Source: Streptomyces sp. DH-12
GTDB taxonomy: Bacteria; Actinomycetota; Actinomycetes; Streptomycetales; Streptomycetaceae
Assembly (NCBI RefSeq): GCF_002899455.1
Contig: NZ_PPFB01000001.1
Location: forward strand, 3,378,501-3,442,500
DNA length: 64,000 nt
Direction of reading: 5' to 3'
In this document: in pieces, positions 15,318 to 23,856 of the stretch
Numbering within the stretch: position 1 is the first letter of the stretch
Layout: every line of letters begins with the position of its first letter
Made by a program: the position numbers and the translations under genes
The notes under the pieces: model-generated
What the model saw: the letters and a program-made list of their open reading frames with translations, nothing else
Told to the model about the DNA's origin: nothing
Databases searched by the model: none

Positions 15318-16625
15318 TCACCCCCACGTTCCGCTGGGCCGGTAGCCGTGGGCCATCAGATCCTCCAGGCAGGCTATGGGGGCGTGCGGGACCACCCGGC
15401 CGTCGGGCGTCTCGGCGAACACCTCGCTGGACAGCACCCGCCCGTCCACGCCGTTGACCTCGCGCACCGAGGTGACCATGCGCTGGAGGCGGCCGCCGCT
15501 CTGGTAGCCGTTGCGCCGCTGGATGAAGACGACGAAGTTCACCGCGCCGGCGATGAGCATCTGGCTGGCCTCGATCGGCAGCCGCTCGGTGGCCTGGAGG
15601 GCGTAGGTGGAGATGCGGTTGAACACCTCGCTGGAGCTGTTGGCGTGGATCGTGGACAGCGAGCCGTCGTTGCCCTGGGACATCGCGTTCAGCATGGTCA
15701 CGATCTCGTCGCCGAGGACCTCGCCGACGATGACCCGGGAGGGGTTCATACGCAGCGACCGGCGCACCAGCTCCGCCATGGAAATGGCGCCCTGCCCCTC
15801 GGAGTTGGGCAGCCGCTCCTCGAACGCCACCACGTTGGGGTGCAGATCGGGGAACGTGTCGAGGCCGAGTTCCAGCGCGCGTTCCACGGTGATCAGACGC
15901 TCGTGCGGGGGGATCTCGTTGGCGAGGGCGCGCAGCAGGGTCGTCTTGCCGGCGTTGGTGGCGCCCGCGATCATGATGTTCTTGCGGGCGCGGACCGCAC
16001 AGGCGAGGAAGTGCCCCAGCTCGGGGGTGAGGGTGCCGTTGCCGACCAGGTCGGAGATGAACACCTTGCCCATGCGGGCCCGGCGGATGGACAGCGCGGG
16101 CCGGCGGGCCACGTCCATGACGGCCGACAGACGCGAACCGTCCGGCAGCCGCAGGTCGAGCTGCGGGTTGGCGGAGTCGAAGGGCCGGGACGACAGACCG
16201 GAGTAGGCGCCCAGCACCTGGATCAGCTCGATGAGCTCCTCGTCGGTCTCGGCGACCGGCTCGCCGCGCACCTCGCGCCCGTCGGCGTAGCCGACGAACA
16301 CCTGGTCGCAGCCGTTGATGTCGATGTTCTCGACCTCGGGGTCGTCGAGCAGCGGCTGGAGCCGCCCCACCCCGAACAGCGCCGCGTGCACCGCGGCCGC
16401 GTACTGCTCCTCGGTCTCCGCGTCCAGCGGCGTACGGCCCGCGTTGATCTCGGAGCGGGCGTGCTCCTCGAGGATCTGGGCTATGACGGCACGGGCGTAC
16501 TGCCGCTCGTCCTCGGTGGACATCGGCGTGACGCCGTTGACCTGGTCGAGGCGGCGCTGCTCCGCGATCCGGTCACCGGCCTCCTGGCGGAACCGCTTGA
16601 CCAGGGAGTGGTCGACAGCGGTCAT
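15318..16625 (-). CDS. CpaF/TadA-type pilus assembly ATPase
   Basis: A 435-aa secretion NTPase of the type II/IV family. Walker A is GATNAGKTT at residues 221-229; the Asp box ITVERALELGLD, the Walker B region MNPSRVIVGEVLGDEIVTML and the His box SLSTIHANSS follow in order. The N-terminal helical domain and the NPQLDLRLPDGSRLSAVM segment match CpaF. It powers Flp pilus extension from the cytoplasmic side of the membrane platform. ATG 16625 overlaps the stop of the CpaE-like gene by 4 nt. All catalytic residues appear intact, so the pilus system should be functional. Confidence 0.93.
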   Translation of the reverse strand: MTAVDHSLVKRFRQEAGDRIAEQRRLDQVNGVTPMSTEDERQYARAVIAQILEEHARSEINAGRTPLDAETEEQYAAAVHAALFGVGRLQPLLDDPEVENIDINGCDQVFVGYADGREVRGEPVAETDEELIELIQVLGAYSGLSSRPFDSANPQLDLRLPDGSRLSAVMDVARRPALSIRRARMGKVFISDLVGNGTLTPELGHFLACAVRARKNIMIAGATNAGKTTLLRALANEIPPHERLITVERALELGLDTFPDLHPNVVAFEERLPNSEGQGAISMAELVRRSLRMNPSRVIVGEVLGDEIVTMLNAMSQGNDGSLSTIHANSSSEVFNRISTYALQATERLPIEASQMLIAGAVNFVVFIQRRNGYQSGGRLQRMVTSVREVNGVDGRVLSSEVFAETPDGRVVPHAPIACLEDLMAHGYRPSGTWG

Positions 16626-17488
16626 CGCCCGGCTCCGCGACCCTGGGGCGGCGGGGCGGCGTGCGCCTGCTGGGCCTGGGCCTGGGCGGCCCACGCGGCG
16701 CCGTACTGCTGGTACACGTCGGCCGTGACCTTGCGGGCCGAGCGGATCAGCAGCGACTTGTCCAGCCGGCCGCGGCGGCGCCCGGCGAGTTGTTCGGCGC
16801 CGGCCGGGTCGTCGGCGAGGGTGCCGACGACCCGGGCGCCGGTCTGCGCGTGCACGAGCATGTCGTTGACCTGGCCGGCCAGTTTGGCCGCGTTGCCCGG
16901 GTCGGCGACCAGGACGACGCCGATGACCGGGCTGTTCAGGGTGGCGGCGCCGCGTGATCCGCCGTGCAGCTTGCCGGCCAGCGCGGCCGCCCGGTCCCGC
17001 ACGCGGGCCAGCGCCTCGGGCTCGGTGCGCGAGATCAGCAGAACGAGGGAGGCGTGCGGGAACAGCTCGGCGGCCGGGGTGTCACCGCTGATGCGCCCGC
17101 AGTCGGCGATGACGTCGGCGGGCGCGTTGGGCGAGTCGGCGAGGGCGGCGAAGGCGTGGCCGAGCGTGGGCCACAACCCGGCGAGTCCGGCGGCCTGCTC
17201 GGCGATGCCGAGCCCGACGAGCACTTCCAGTCCGCCGCTCAACGGCTGCACGTGGTCCCAGAGCTGATCGGGCACGAGGCCGCGCCGCGCGGTGGCGGCG
17301 ATGGACAGCATGCCGGTGTTGGGGTTGAGCGGGCCGCCGTGCGCGGCGGCGCTGCGGTACACGAGGTCACCGCCCGCCGGGTCGGTCTCGGCGAGCAGCA
17401 CGCGGCGCGGCCAGACCGCCGCGAGGGCGACGGCCGCGGTGGTGACGCCGGGGGAACCCTTGTCGGCGGCGAGGGCGATGAGGGCCAT
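16622..17488 (-). CDS. CpaE/TadZ-like P-loop protein with degenerate Walker A
   Basis: A 288-aa protein of the MinD/ParA fold, in the operon position of CpaE/TadZ, which localises the pilus machine. The N-terminus LIALAADKGSPGVTTAAVAL corresponds to the deviant Walker A (normally KGGxGKT/S), but the second lysine is replaced (GVTT instead of GKTT at residues 14-17); the first lysine is K10. The following LLAETDPAGGDL matches the ParA A-prime region. The C-terminus is Gln/Ala/Pro-rich. Loss of the P-loop lysine suggests weak or no ATP hydrolysis, in line with some TadZ proteins known to be atypical ATPases; that is inference. It begins with ATG 17488, 17 nt after the CpaB-like gene. Confidence 0.8.
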   Translation of the reverse strand: MALIALAADKGSPGVTTAAVALAAVWPRRVLLAETDPAGGDLVYRSAAAHGGPLNPNTGMLSIAATARRGLVPDQLWDHVQPLSGGLEVLVGLGIAEQAAGLAGLWPTLGHAFAALADSPNAPADVIADCGRISGDTPAAELFPHASLVLLISRTEPEALARVRDRAAALAGKLHGGSRGAATLNSPVIGVVLVADPGNAAKLAGQVNDMLVHAQTGARVVGTLADDPAGAEQLAGRRRGRLDKSLLIRSARKVTADVYQQYGAAWAAQAQAQQAHAAPPPQGRGAGR

Positions 17489-17505
17489 GGGTCGGGTGCC
17501 GCCTT

Positions 17506-18234
17506 CTAGTTGCCAGGGACGAGGACGAGCGCCACCTCGCCGTTGGTGGCGGCCTGGGTGAGCGCCGCGGCCTGCGCGTCGTCGACGAGGAGCGTCACGG
17601 GGAGGTTGGTGCTGCTGACGAGGTCGTCGCCCTTGGTGTTCTGGACGTAGTCCACGACCGCCTTGTCCACGATCACGGAGTCACCGCCGGAGGAGCCGGC
17701 CGACCCGCCGTCGGCGTCGTCACTCGACCCGGACCGGGAGGTCCCGCCGACGCGGTAGGCGGCCACGGTGGCACCGGACTTGAGGCCGGCGGGGTACTGC
17801 CCCTCCTTCAGGGACAGACCGACGAGGGCCTTGCCCTCGGGCACCTTGGCCTCCTCGCCGAACATCTCACCGACGGCGACCACGCCGCCGGGGATGGTGG
17901 TGACGGCCTTCAGCTTCTTCAGGGCGTCGAGCTGGGACCACTTCACGTAGTTGATGCCCGGGTCCTCGGCGACCATCACCGAGGTGGTGTTGCTGTCGTT
18001 GACCGCCTGCCCGGCCGGGATCTCCTCGGTGATCTTGACGACCTCGATGCGGTCACCCGCCTGCAGCACGAGCATGGTGGCGCCGAGCGCGCCCACCAGG
18101 ATCAGCAGCACGGCCAGCGCGGCGAGGGCGGGCTTGCGCTCGCGGGGCGGAGTGGGAAGCCGCTCACCGACCGACGGCCCGGCCGGAGCCGCGGAACGAC
18201 CCGCGCCCGCCCCCGTACGCTCCTGGATCTTCAC
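17506..18234 (-). CDS. CpaB/RcpC-like SAF-domain protein
   Basis: A 242-aa protein with a basic, Gly/Pro-rich cytoplasmic N-terminus, one membrane helix near residues 37-58 (ALAALAVLLILVGALGATMLVL) and an extracytoplasmic SAF-like domain (ITEEIPAGQAVNDSNTTSVMV, then IPGGVVAVGEMF, then ALVGLSLKEGQYPAGLKSGATV). CpaB/RcpC proteins of Tad loci have this layout. A Ser/Gly/Asp linker at about 165-190 splits the C-terminal half. The GTG start has GGGGAG 7-8 nt upstream. It is the first gene of the leftward tad operon, so the operon promoter must lie in the following 523-nt gap. Confidence 0.78.
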   Translation of the reverse strand: MKIQERTGAGAGRSAAPAGPSVGERLPTPPRERKPALAALAVLLILVGALGATMLVLQAGDRIEVVKITEEIPAGQAVNDSNTTSVMVAEDPGINYVKWSQLDALKKLKAVTTIPGGVVAVGEMFGEEAKVPEGKALVGLSLKEGQYPAGLKSGATVAAYRVGGTSRSGSSDDADGGSAGSSGGDSVIVDKAVVDYVQNTKGDDLVSSTNLPVTLLVDDAQAAALTQAATNGEVALVLVPGN

Positions 18235-18757
18235 GCAGCCGCTCCCCGTACACCCAAGATGATGTCTGCCAAGTTCCTCTGAAAAGCGGACACTTCACCA
18301 GCGTCCGCTCGCGCGCAGACATGCGGGACGTGCGGGACGCACCCACCCCGATCCGGGCAGATAGCCAACGCGTACGTGAGTGTCAAGCCATCGCACCGTA
18401 TCAGCCGGGCATACGGCCCTCAAGACAAGTACATCCTCACCCGCCTCGGCCCGCTCACCGTTACTCATCTGCAATTTCATGCTTCAACAACCCAGTTGGG
18501 ATCGGCCGCGGGACACCACTTCCGCTGTGCGGGCGCGAAGCTTCAACTCCCGCTTCCGGCCGCTCTTCGCGTCCACTCTCTCACCCGCCACACACGCCTC
18601 CCTCACCAACCGCTCACGAGGGCGTCGGAGGCGCGTGCCATCATCGTGCCCCGGCTCGGTGACCATTCGGTCGCCCAGGGCGACGGGCATCACGCCGATC
18701 CCGGCGCCGAGGGACGTCACCGAGCACGCGACGAGCAAGCATGCGGGGGAATCCACG
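18235..18757. other. Divergent intergenic region, 523 nt
   Basis: This gap holds the promoters of the leftward tad operon and of the rightward membrane-protein gene. It is more A/T-rich than its flanks in parts (for example 18360-18490). TTGGCA with TACGGG 16 nt further is the best, still poor, promoter-like pair in the tad direction. GCGGGGGA at 18743-18750 serves the next gene. Longer reading frames here have codon use unlike the genus, so I see no gene. Confidence 0.4.
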
Positions 18758-19633
18758 GTGGCGGAAGCACGAACGGTGACACCGCCGCTCGGCGGCGCCG
18801 CGTTTGCGGCGGACTCACGCCTGTTGGAGGGGGTCCGTGCCGTCGGCGCGCGTACCGGGGTCGACTACACGGACGACGAGGCGGTGAGCGAACTGCTCGC
18901 GCGGCACCGGCGTGCCGTCGACCGGGCATCCCGCGGGCCCGCCGGATGGATCGGCGGTCTCGCCCTGGCGGCGGGCATGCTCTGGCCGTTCATCGGCCAC
19001 ACCGCCCCCGCGACGGCCGGCAAGCCACTGCTCGCCTACGCCCCCGCGGGTCCGCTGCTGGTCCTGGCCGTCACATGCCTCACGCTGGCCCACCTCCGCT
19101 GGAAGCGTGCTTTGACGCACAAGGAACTGGCGGGCTACCGCGAGGTGCTGGGCCTCGCCCGGGCCTACGGCATCAAACCGGCCCATGTGCCCGCGTGGCT
19201 GGAGGGACGCCGGGAGGACGGGGGCGGCAAGGGCGCCGCGCCGATAACGAGGTACGCACCGGCGGAACGGCCCGCCGAAGGCACCGGCACACCTTCGAAG
19301 GTGTCGCCTCCGCCGAAACCGGCCGCGGTGTCGGAGTACGAGCGCGTCGCCGACCAGGGCGGCTGGCACGACGAGGTGGGCTGGCTGCTGCTGTTCGTCG
19401 GCGGGATCGGCGCCGCGGTGGCGGTCAGTTCGGGCGAACCCCTCGGTCTCGCCGCGCTGGCGCTCGTGCCCCTCGCCGTCGTCGTCTGGGTCGCGGGCCA
19501 CCGCCAGGGAAGCCGGAAGGCGGGCCTGCGGCCGGAGGCGGAGGCGTACGCCCGAGCAGTTGTGGCGGCCCGGGCGGCGGGAGTGGAGACTTCGGATCTT
19601 TCGCCTCAGCTGCGGGCGCTGCTCGACGACTGA
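18758..19633 (+). CDS. Conserved membrane protein of unknown function
   Basis: A 291-aa protein. The N-terminal 65 residues are soluble and charged. Two hydrophobic stretches follow (WIGGLALAAGMLWPFIG and LLAYAPAGPLLVLAVTCLTLAHL), then a cytoplasmic linker rich in Pro/Lys/Glu, then a second hydrophobic pair (VGWLLLFVGGIGAAVAV and LGLAALALVPLAVVVWVAGH), then a charged C-terminus ending VETSDLSPQLRALLDD. I recognise no domain. GTG 18758 has GCGGGGGA 7 nt upstream; longer readings of the frame have atypical codons. It is transcribed away from the tad operon and towards the accessory block; whether it belongs to either is unknown. Confidence 0.7.
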   Translation: MAEARTVTPPLGGAAFAADSRLLEGVRAVGARTGVDYTDDEAVSELLARHRRAVDRASRGPAGWIGGLALAAGMLWPFIGHTAPATAGKPLLAYAPAGPLLVLAVTCLTLAHLRWKRALTHKELAGYREVLGLARAYGIKPAHVPAWLEGRREDGGGKGAAPITRYAPAERPAEGTGTPSKVSPPPKPAAVSEYERVADQGGWHDEVGWLLLFVGGIGAAVAVSSGEPLGLAALALVPLAVVVWVAGHRQGSRKAGLRPEAEAYARAVVAARAAGVETSDLSPQLRALLDD

Positions 19634-20380
19634 AACTCTTATCCGTGCAGAGGCTTTGAGGAGTCCTTTGGTGAGCCGTTCCGCCGCGGCCATGGCCGTC
19701 GTCGCGCCGTCCGAGCGGCCGGCCCGGCTGATGGTCGCCTGCGCCGAGGTGAGGGGCTCCTCACTTCAGGAACACGATGACGAGGTCGCCCTGCACGAGT
19801 CTTCATCGGCGTTGGCCGCCGACAGGTTGGCCTGTACGCCGCAGGTGCCTGAGACGACTCAACTGCCACTGAGCGAGCAGGAGGCAGCCATCGCACGGGC
19901 CTTGACCCCCGAACCCCAGGGTCCGACAGGTAGCCACCACGCTCACGTTCCCCCCACGTCGTCGCCGCAGCAGGGGACGATCGGCTTAACGCCGACGACG
20001 TCACCCCACAGCGTGTCCCGTACGCGCCACGCCCAGTTCGTCCGCGCGGGTGACGTTGTCAGCGACTGCGAGGACGCAGACCGCGAAGCTGAAGTGACAC
20101 ACCGCTCTGGTACACCCAGCCCAGCGCACTTCCGGCGCTCTTCGCACTGGCATCGAGGACCGAGCAGCGGGGCCGTTGGGTGGCGTGGCACACAGTGCGG
20201 TTTCCGAGGAACGATTCAACTGACGTGACCTGCATGTTTCGAAGATACTTCCGATCACTCCCGTTCAGCCCCACGTGCCGTGATCGCCCCCTTCGCGGGC
20301 CTCTTCGCCCTGGCGAAACCGGAAACGACACCGATACCGTCTCTGCTCTCGACTGCACTTCTGTCTCACGGGGAGTCACT
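19634..20380. other. Long non-coding or decayed region at the accessory-block border, 747 nt
   Basis: No intact gene with convincing codon use was found. Base composition shifts here from the very GC-rich left side to the milder composition of the accessory block. A plus-strand reading from about 19672 starts with normal codons (MAVVAPSERPARLMVACAEVRG) but soon loses them, and a minus-strand fragment ends in GDLVIVFLK at about 19765, so remnants of older genes are likely. ACGGGGAG at about 20369-20375 is the ribosome-binding site of the lipoprotein gene. Confidence 0.4.
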
Positions 20381-21055
20381 GTGAAGCGCCGATCTTTGCC
20401 CGTTGCTGTCGCGCTTGCGGCAACAGCAGCCCTGCTGCTGACGGCCTGCAGCGGCGGGGAGGACAGCTCAAATGACAGCGACAAGATCGCGGGTGCCGAC
20501 AGCGGTGGCACCGCGCCGTCGACGTCGCCCACCGCATCAAAGAACGTTTCGGACATCAAGCGCCCGAAGCTGACCTTCCCCTCGGACTTCAGGATGGTGT
20601 TCGATCGCGCCGAGCCGTCCGACGCCAAACAGGCAGCGGCGCTCCATGACGCGGAGAACTTCGTGCGTGCCATCAACTACGGCATCGTCCAACAAGACGC
20701 AGAGCACTCGGCGTACAAGTTCTACTCCACACCCGGCGGCAGCGCTCAGGCGTATGCGAAAAAGCAGATCCAACAGTACGTCGACGGCGGCTGGACCATC
20801 ACCGGTGTCCAGCGCTATACGCGGGCCAAGGTGGAGATGGCGGGTGATGGTAGCCGCGCCTCGGTTTCCTTCTGCGACGACGACTCGAAGTTCTACGGCA
20901 AAGAGGTCAAGACCCAGAGGGTCCTCAAGACTGAGCCCAGCGACAAGGACTACTACTTCTTCGAAATCGTCATGCAGGCATCCAAGGAGGCCAAGGGCCT
21001 GTGGACCGCTGAAACCATCGAGGTTCAGAAGGAGGCCACACAGTGCAAAGCGTAG
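20381..21055 (+). CDS. Lipoprotein of unknown function
   Basis: A 224-aa exported lipoprotein. The signal peptide is KRRSLP then a hydrophobic run, with the lipobox LLTAC and lipidated cysteine C23. A Ser/Asp/Thr-rich tether follows. The globular part (about 65-224) contains AAALHDAENFVRAINYGIVQQ, KKQIQQYVDGGWTITGVQRYTRAKVEM and KDYYFFEIVMQ, a layout like NTF2/SnoaL-type domains found in actinobacterial lipoproteins, but I cannot assign it firmly. GTG 20381 has GGGAG 5 nt upstream. The next gene starts 13 nt before this one ends, so they are a coupled pair. Codon use is less GC-biased than in the flanks, suggesting transfer. Confidence 0.75.
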   Translation: MKRRSLPVAVALAATAALLLTACSGGEDSSNDSDKIAGADSGGTAPSTSPTASKNVSDIKRPKLTFPSDFRMVFDRAEPSDAKQAAALHDAENFVRAINYGIVQQDAEHSAYKFYSTPGGSAQAYAKKQIQQYVDGGWTITGVQRYTRAKVEMAGDGSRASVSFCDDDSKFYGKEVKTQRVLKTEPSDKDYYFFEIVMQASKEAKGLWTAETIEVQKEATQCKA

Positions 21056-22086
21056 CCCTCCGCAGCGTGTGCACAGTTGGCCTCGCAACCACCCTCCTCC
21101 TGACAGCCTCCCACAGTGCGTTCGCCGGCGGCCCCGTCGACAAGGGCACGGACACCGGCGCCGGCCTCGAGGGCGACAACCTCTACGCCAGGGCCACAGC
21201 TATCTCGTACGACACCTCGAAGAACGGCTCCGGCCCCCACGTCGGGTCCGTAACGGTCGCAGGTGCCTCCTGGTCACCCCCGGCATGCTGGCTGGCGCCC
21301 AAGTGGACCGCAAAACAGTTCGCCAAGGAAACTGAGGCCGGCTACAAGAAGGTCTCCAACGACCCCCAACAGGCTCCTCACGCGAGAAAGGGATCGTACG
21401 AGTTCCGCCAGATGTATAAGGACGGAAAGTACAAGAACTACAACCTCGACAAGCAGGACGAGGGAATGTGGTGGGGCCCAGTGGAAAACCCGAACGCTCC
21501 CATTCTCGAGCGTACCGCCTGCAATTCAACGCTTCCCTTCTGGGCCGAAAACGGCGATACACCGGACATCAAGAACGCCATCACTCCTGAAACCCTTGCG
21601 GGCCTGGCGTATGAACAGATCAAGGTCCCCGGAACCGAGGTGACGCTCGCTCCCGAGGCTGTGACCAAGGTCAACCTCCCCACATGGGCTTGGCTGGACA
21701 AGGGTGAGTTCCAACCCGTGTCAGTCACTGCTTCGCTTAACACACCCGGTCTCGACATCCAGGCAACCACCACGGCCGAACCGGTCTCCCTCAAACTGGC
21801 CCCAGGCACAGAAGATGCCGAGCTCTACCCCTCCTCCGGGGAGTGCCGGATCAACGGCGACGGCTCTATCGGAGAGCCATACGCCAAGGGTAAGGCCGAC
21901 CGGACACCGCCCTGTGGTCTCAGATATCTACGGTCATCCGGCGACAGCACCTTCAAATTGCAGGCGACGATCACCTGGAAGATCACTTGGGCGGGAACCG
22001 GCGGCACGGGCGGCGACCTACCCGACGGCACCTTCGGCAACGATCAGGCAGTCACCGTTCAGGAGATCCAAGCAGTCAACCGTTGA
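21043..22086 (+). CDS. Secreted protein of unknown function
   Basis: A 347-aa protein with a signal peptide (VCTVGLATTLLLTASHSAFAG, cleavage near residue 28). The mature part has several cysteines (PACWLAP, RTACNST, SGECRIN, PPCGLRY) that could pair outside the cell, aromatic-rich stretches (EGMWWGPVENPN, VNLPTWAWLDKGEF) and a beta-rich C-terminus ending ITWAGTGGTGGDLPDGTFGNDQAV. I do not recognise the family, though the domain form recalls receptors or adhesins at actinobacterial type VII loci. GTG 21043 has AAGGAGG 8 nt upstream and lies inside the end of the lipoprotein gene, so the two are coupled and their products probably act together at the cell surface. Confidence 0.75.
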   Translation: MQSVALRSVCTVGLATTLLLTASHSAFAGGPVDKGTDTGAGLEGDNLYARATAISYDTSKNGSGPHVGSVTVAGASWSPPACWLAPKWTAKQFAKETEAGYKKVSNDPQQAPHARKGSYEFRQMYKDGKYKNYNLDKQDEGMWWGPVENPNAPILERTACNSTLPFWAENGDTPDIKNAITPETLAGLAYEQIKVPGTEVTLAPEAVTKVNLPTWAWLDKGEFQPVSVTASLNTPGLDIQATTTAEPVSLKLAPGTEDAELYPSSGECRINGDGSIGEPYAKGKADRTPPCGLRYLRSSGDSTFKLQATITWKITWAGTGGTGGDLPDGTFGNDQAVTVQEIQAVNR

Positions 22087-22175
22087 CCTGCAGAATGAAC
22101 CTGCCTGCACTTTGACCGACCACCCTACGCCTTTGCGTAGCTCCGACACTCACCTCGACAACCCGGATGCCTCAT

Positions 22176-22463
22176 ATGTCCGACTTGACTGTCGACCTTG
22201 CACTTCTGAAGAAGTCGGCAAGGCAACTCAAGGAAATTCAAAAGGAATTCAGCGATCTCGGCGAGTGGAAAGGTGAGATCACTTCTGCAGTCGGGGCCAC
22301 TGAACTCAAGAGCGCCATGACGGACTTCATTGACAATTGGGACGACAACAGAAAGCGTCTACTTGAGTCTCTGGAGAACGTCGGAAAAATGGTTGAAGCG
22401 ACACGCGACGCCTTCCAGGGACTAGAGGACGAGTTGACCAAGGCTGGCAAGAAAAAGAAGTAA
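22176..22463 (+). CDS. WXG100-like small helical protein of the accessory block
   Basis: A 95-aa helical protein without signal peptide. The central turn carries MTDFIDNWDDNRKRL, the second helix contains MVEATRDAFQGLEDELTKAGKKKK. It is a paralogue of the protein encoded at 10894 (shared F-x-x-N-W-x-D-x-R and L-E-x-E-L-T-K). The poly-lysine tail is unusual. ATG 22176 (MSDLTV) is preferred; ATG 22167 three codons upstream is possible, and neither has a strong ribosome-binding site. It is followed 42 nt later by the large putative type VII substrate, a layout in which a small WXG-type protein escorts a larger partner. That partnership is inference. Confidence 0.75.
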   Translation: MSDLTVDLALLKKSARQLKEIQKEFSDLGEWKGEITSAVGATELKSAMTDFIDNWDDNRKRLLESLENVGKMVEATRDAFQGLEDELTKAGKKKK

Positions 22464-22505
22464 CAAATTAATCCGCATACGTCACACCTTCCCTGAGGGG
22501 CCAAT

Positions 22506-23843
22506 ATGGCAAGGCCTACGGACTGGCATCCACTACGCGAAAGCGACCCAGTACCTGGCGATCCGACTGAGATCCGCGAACAGGTCAAGCACATGAAGAA
22601 GATCGCCGAGTATTTGCGCACTCAGGCGGAGGCGCTCACCGCCATGGCGGATGCCGACAACCTGAAAGGCAAATATGCTGACGAACTAGCCGAAAACGCC
22701 CGCGGGCTGGGGCGCAAACTCGATCTAGCAGAAGATCGATATCGCGAGGTGAAGGGGCACCTCTCCCACTGGGCTGACGAGCTGGAGGATTTTCAGAAGA
22801 GGGCGGACAAGGCACTCCGTGACGCACAGGAAGCCCAGCGGACCATCGAAAGCCGCTCCAAGAGCGACGATCATTCATCCGATGATGACAAGAAGGAGGA
22901 GGAAAAGAACGGTTCGGACGAAGATCCGGTCCTCAAACAGGCCAAGGAAGACCTAGAGGAGGCCCGTAAACGCCTCAACTCAGCAGAGGGAAGTTACGAG
23001 GAGCGCTCCGGCCACTTCGCCCGCAAAATTAGATCGTCCATCGATGACGACATGAAGGACAGCTGGTGGAACAACGTCAAGGGCTGGGTGGCTGACGCAG
23101 ACTGGCTAGGAGACATCGCTGACTGGGCCAGTTGGGCCGCAACCATTGTCGGAGCCGTGGCCATATTCTTCCCAGCCTTGGGTGTGATTGCACTTGCCCT
23201 CACGGCCGTTGTAGCGGCTATCCACATCGCGCAGGCTGTCACCGGAAACGGGTCTTGGTTCGATGTGGTGATGGACCTCGGTGCACTGAAATTGGCGCGT
23301 AACGGGATGAAAGCAGCGAAGGCCATCAAGGCCTTGCAGCAGAACTCGCGCAAGGCGGCAGCAGGTCTTGCCAAAGAAAAATCTACCGCGCAGGCCGCGC
23401 AGGCCAACGCAGGGGCTCGGAAGACTGCAGCCAAGGCGGAGAGAAAGCGCGGCGGTGGTACGTCACGGAGAAACCGCGAGACCGCCCGAGCCAGACGGCT
23501 GCGCCTAGAGGCCGAGAACCGCGCTGCTGGGAAGCGTGCCGCCGACGAAGTGCGCGATGCCGAAATGCCGCAGGTTACCGCGAGCGACAAGGCGAGATCC
23601 ATCGGGGATGAGAACCTTGCCAAACAGATCAAAGATATCAACAAGTGGCGTGACACGTACCCGAGCAGCCCCGAACTCGCCTCCAACGCTAGCCAAGCTC
23701 AACGCCACGCAGACGTGGTCCGGGGCTCATGGACGGTTTCCACTGTATTGGACGTGGGGGACAAGGGAGCGGACTCCATGACTGATGATGGTTACAGCAG
23801 AATGAAGGATCGCATGACCGCACCCGTAGGGTCCCAGTGGTGA
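22506..23843 (+). CDS. Putative type VII-secreted protein with coiled-coil N-terminus
   Basis: A 445-aa protein. Residues 1-120 (TDWHPLRESDPVPGDPTEIR, then long amphipathic helices with LSHWADELEDFQKRADKAL) match the N-terminal secretion-signal domain of large actinobacterial type VII substrates. A highly charged Asp/Glu/Lys spacer (118-140) and another helix follow. A hydrophobic region lies at about 197-240 (WASWAATIVGAVAIFFPALG, VIALALTAVVAAIHIAQAV). The C-terminal 180 residues are Lys/Arg/Ala-rich, ending in an Asp/Ser-rich tail. No known toxin motif is visible, so it may be structural or a new effector. It overlaps nothing and is followed 13 nt later by a membrane-protein gene. Codons are less GC-biased than the core genome. 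Confidence 0.75.
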   Translation: MARPTDWHPLRESDPVPGDPTEIREQVKHMKKIAEYLRTQAEALTAMADADNLKGKYADELAENARGLGRKLDLAEDRYREVKGHLSHWADELEDFQKRADKALRDAQEAQRTIESRSKSDDHSSDDDKKEEEKNGSDEDPVLKQAKEDLEEARKRLNSAEGSYEERSGHFARKIRSSIDDDMKDSWWNNVKGWVADADWLGDIADWASWAATIVGAVAIFFPALGVIALALTAVVAAIHIAQAVTGNGSWFDVVMDLGALKLARNGMKAAKAIKALQQNSRKAAAGLAKEKSTAQAAQANAGARKTAAKAERKRGGGTSRRNRETARARRLRLEAENRAAGKRAADEVRDAEMPQVTASDKARSIGDENLAKQIKDINKWRDTYPSSPELASNASQAQRHADVVRGSWTVSTVLDVGDKGADSMTDDGYSRMKDRMTAPVGSQW

Positions 23844-23856
23844 AGGAGTCCGATCG

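Noticed and set aside
19672-20258. Several frames in the gap before the lipoprotein gene
   Set aside because: Codon use deteriorates within each frame and no ribosome-binding site or homology is seen.
22506-23843. Polymorphic toxin with a C-terminal nuclease
   Set aside because: No catalytic motif of a known toxin family is visible in the C-terminal part; left as putative secreted protein.
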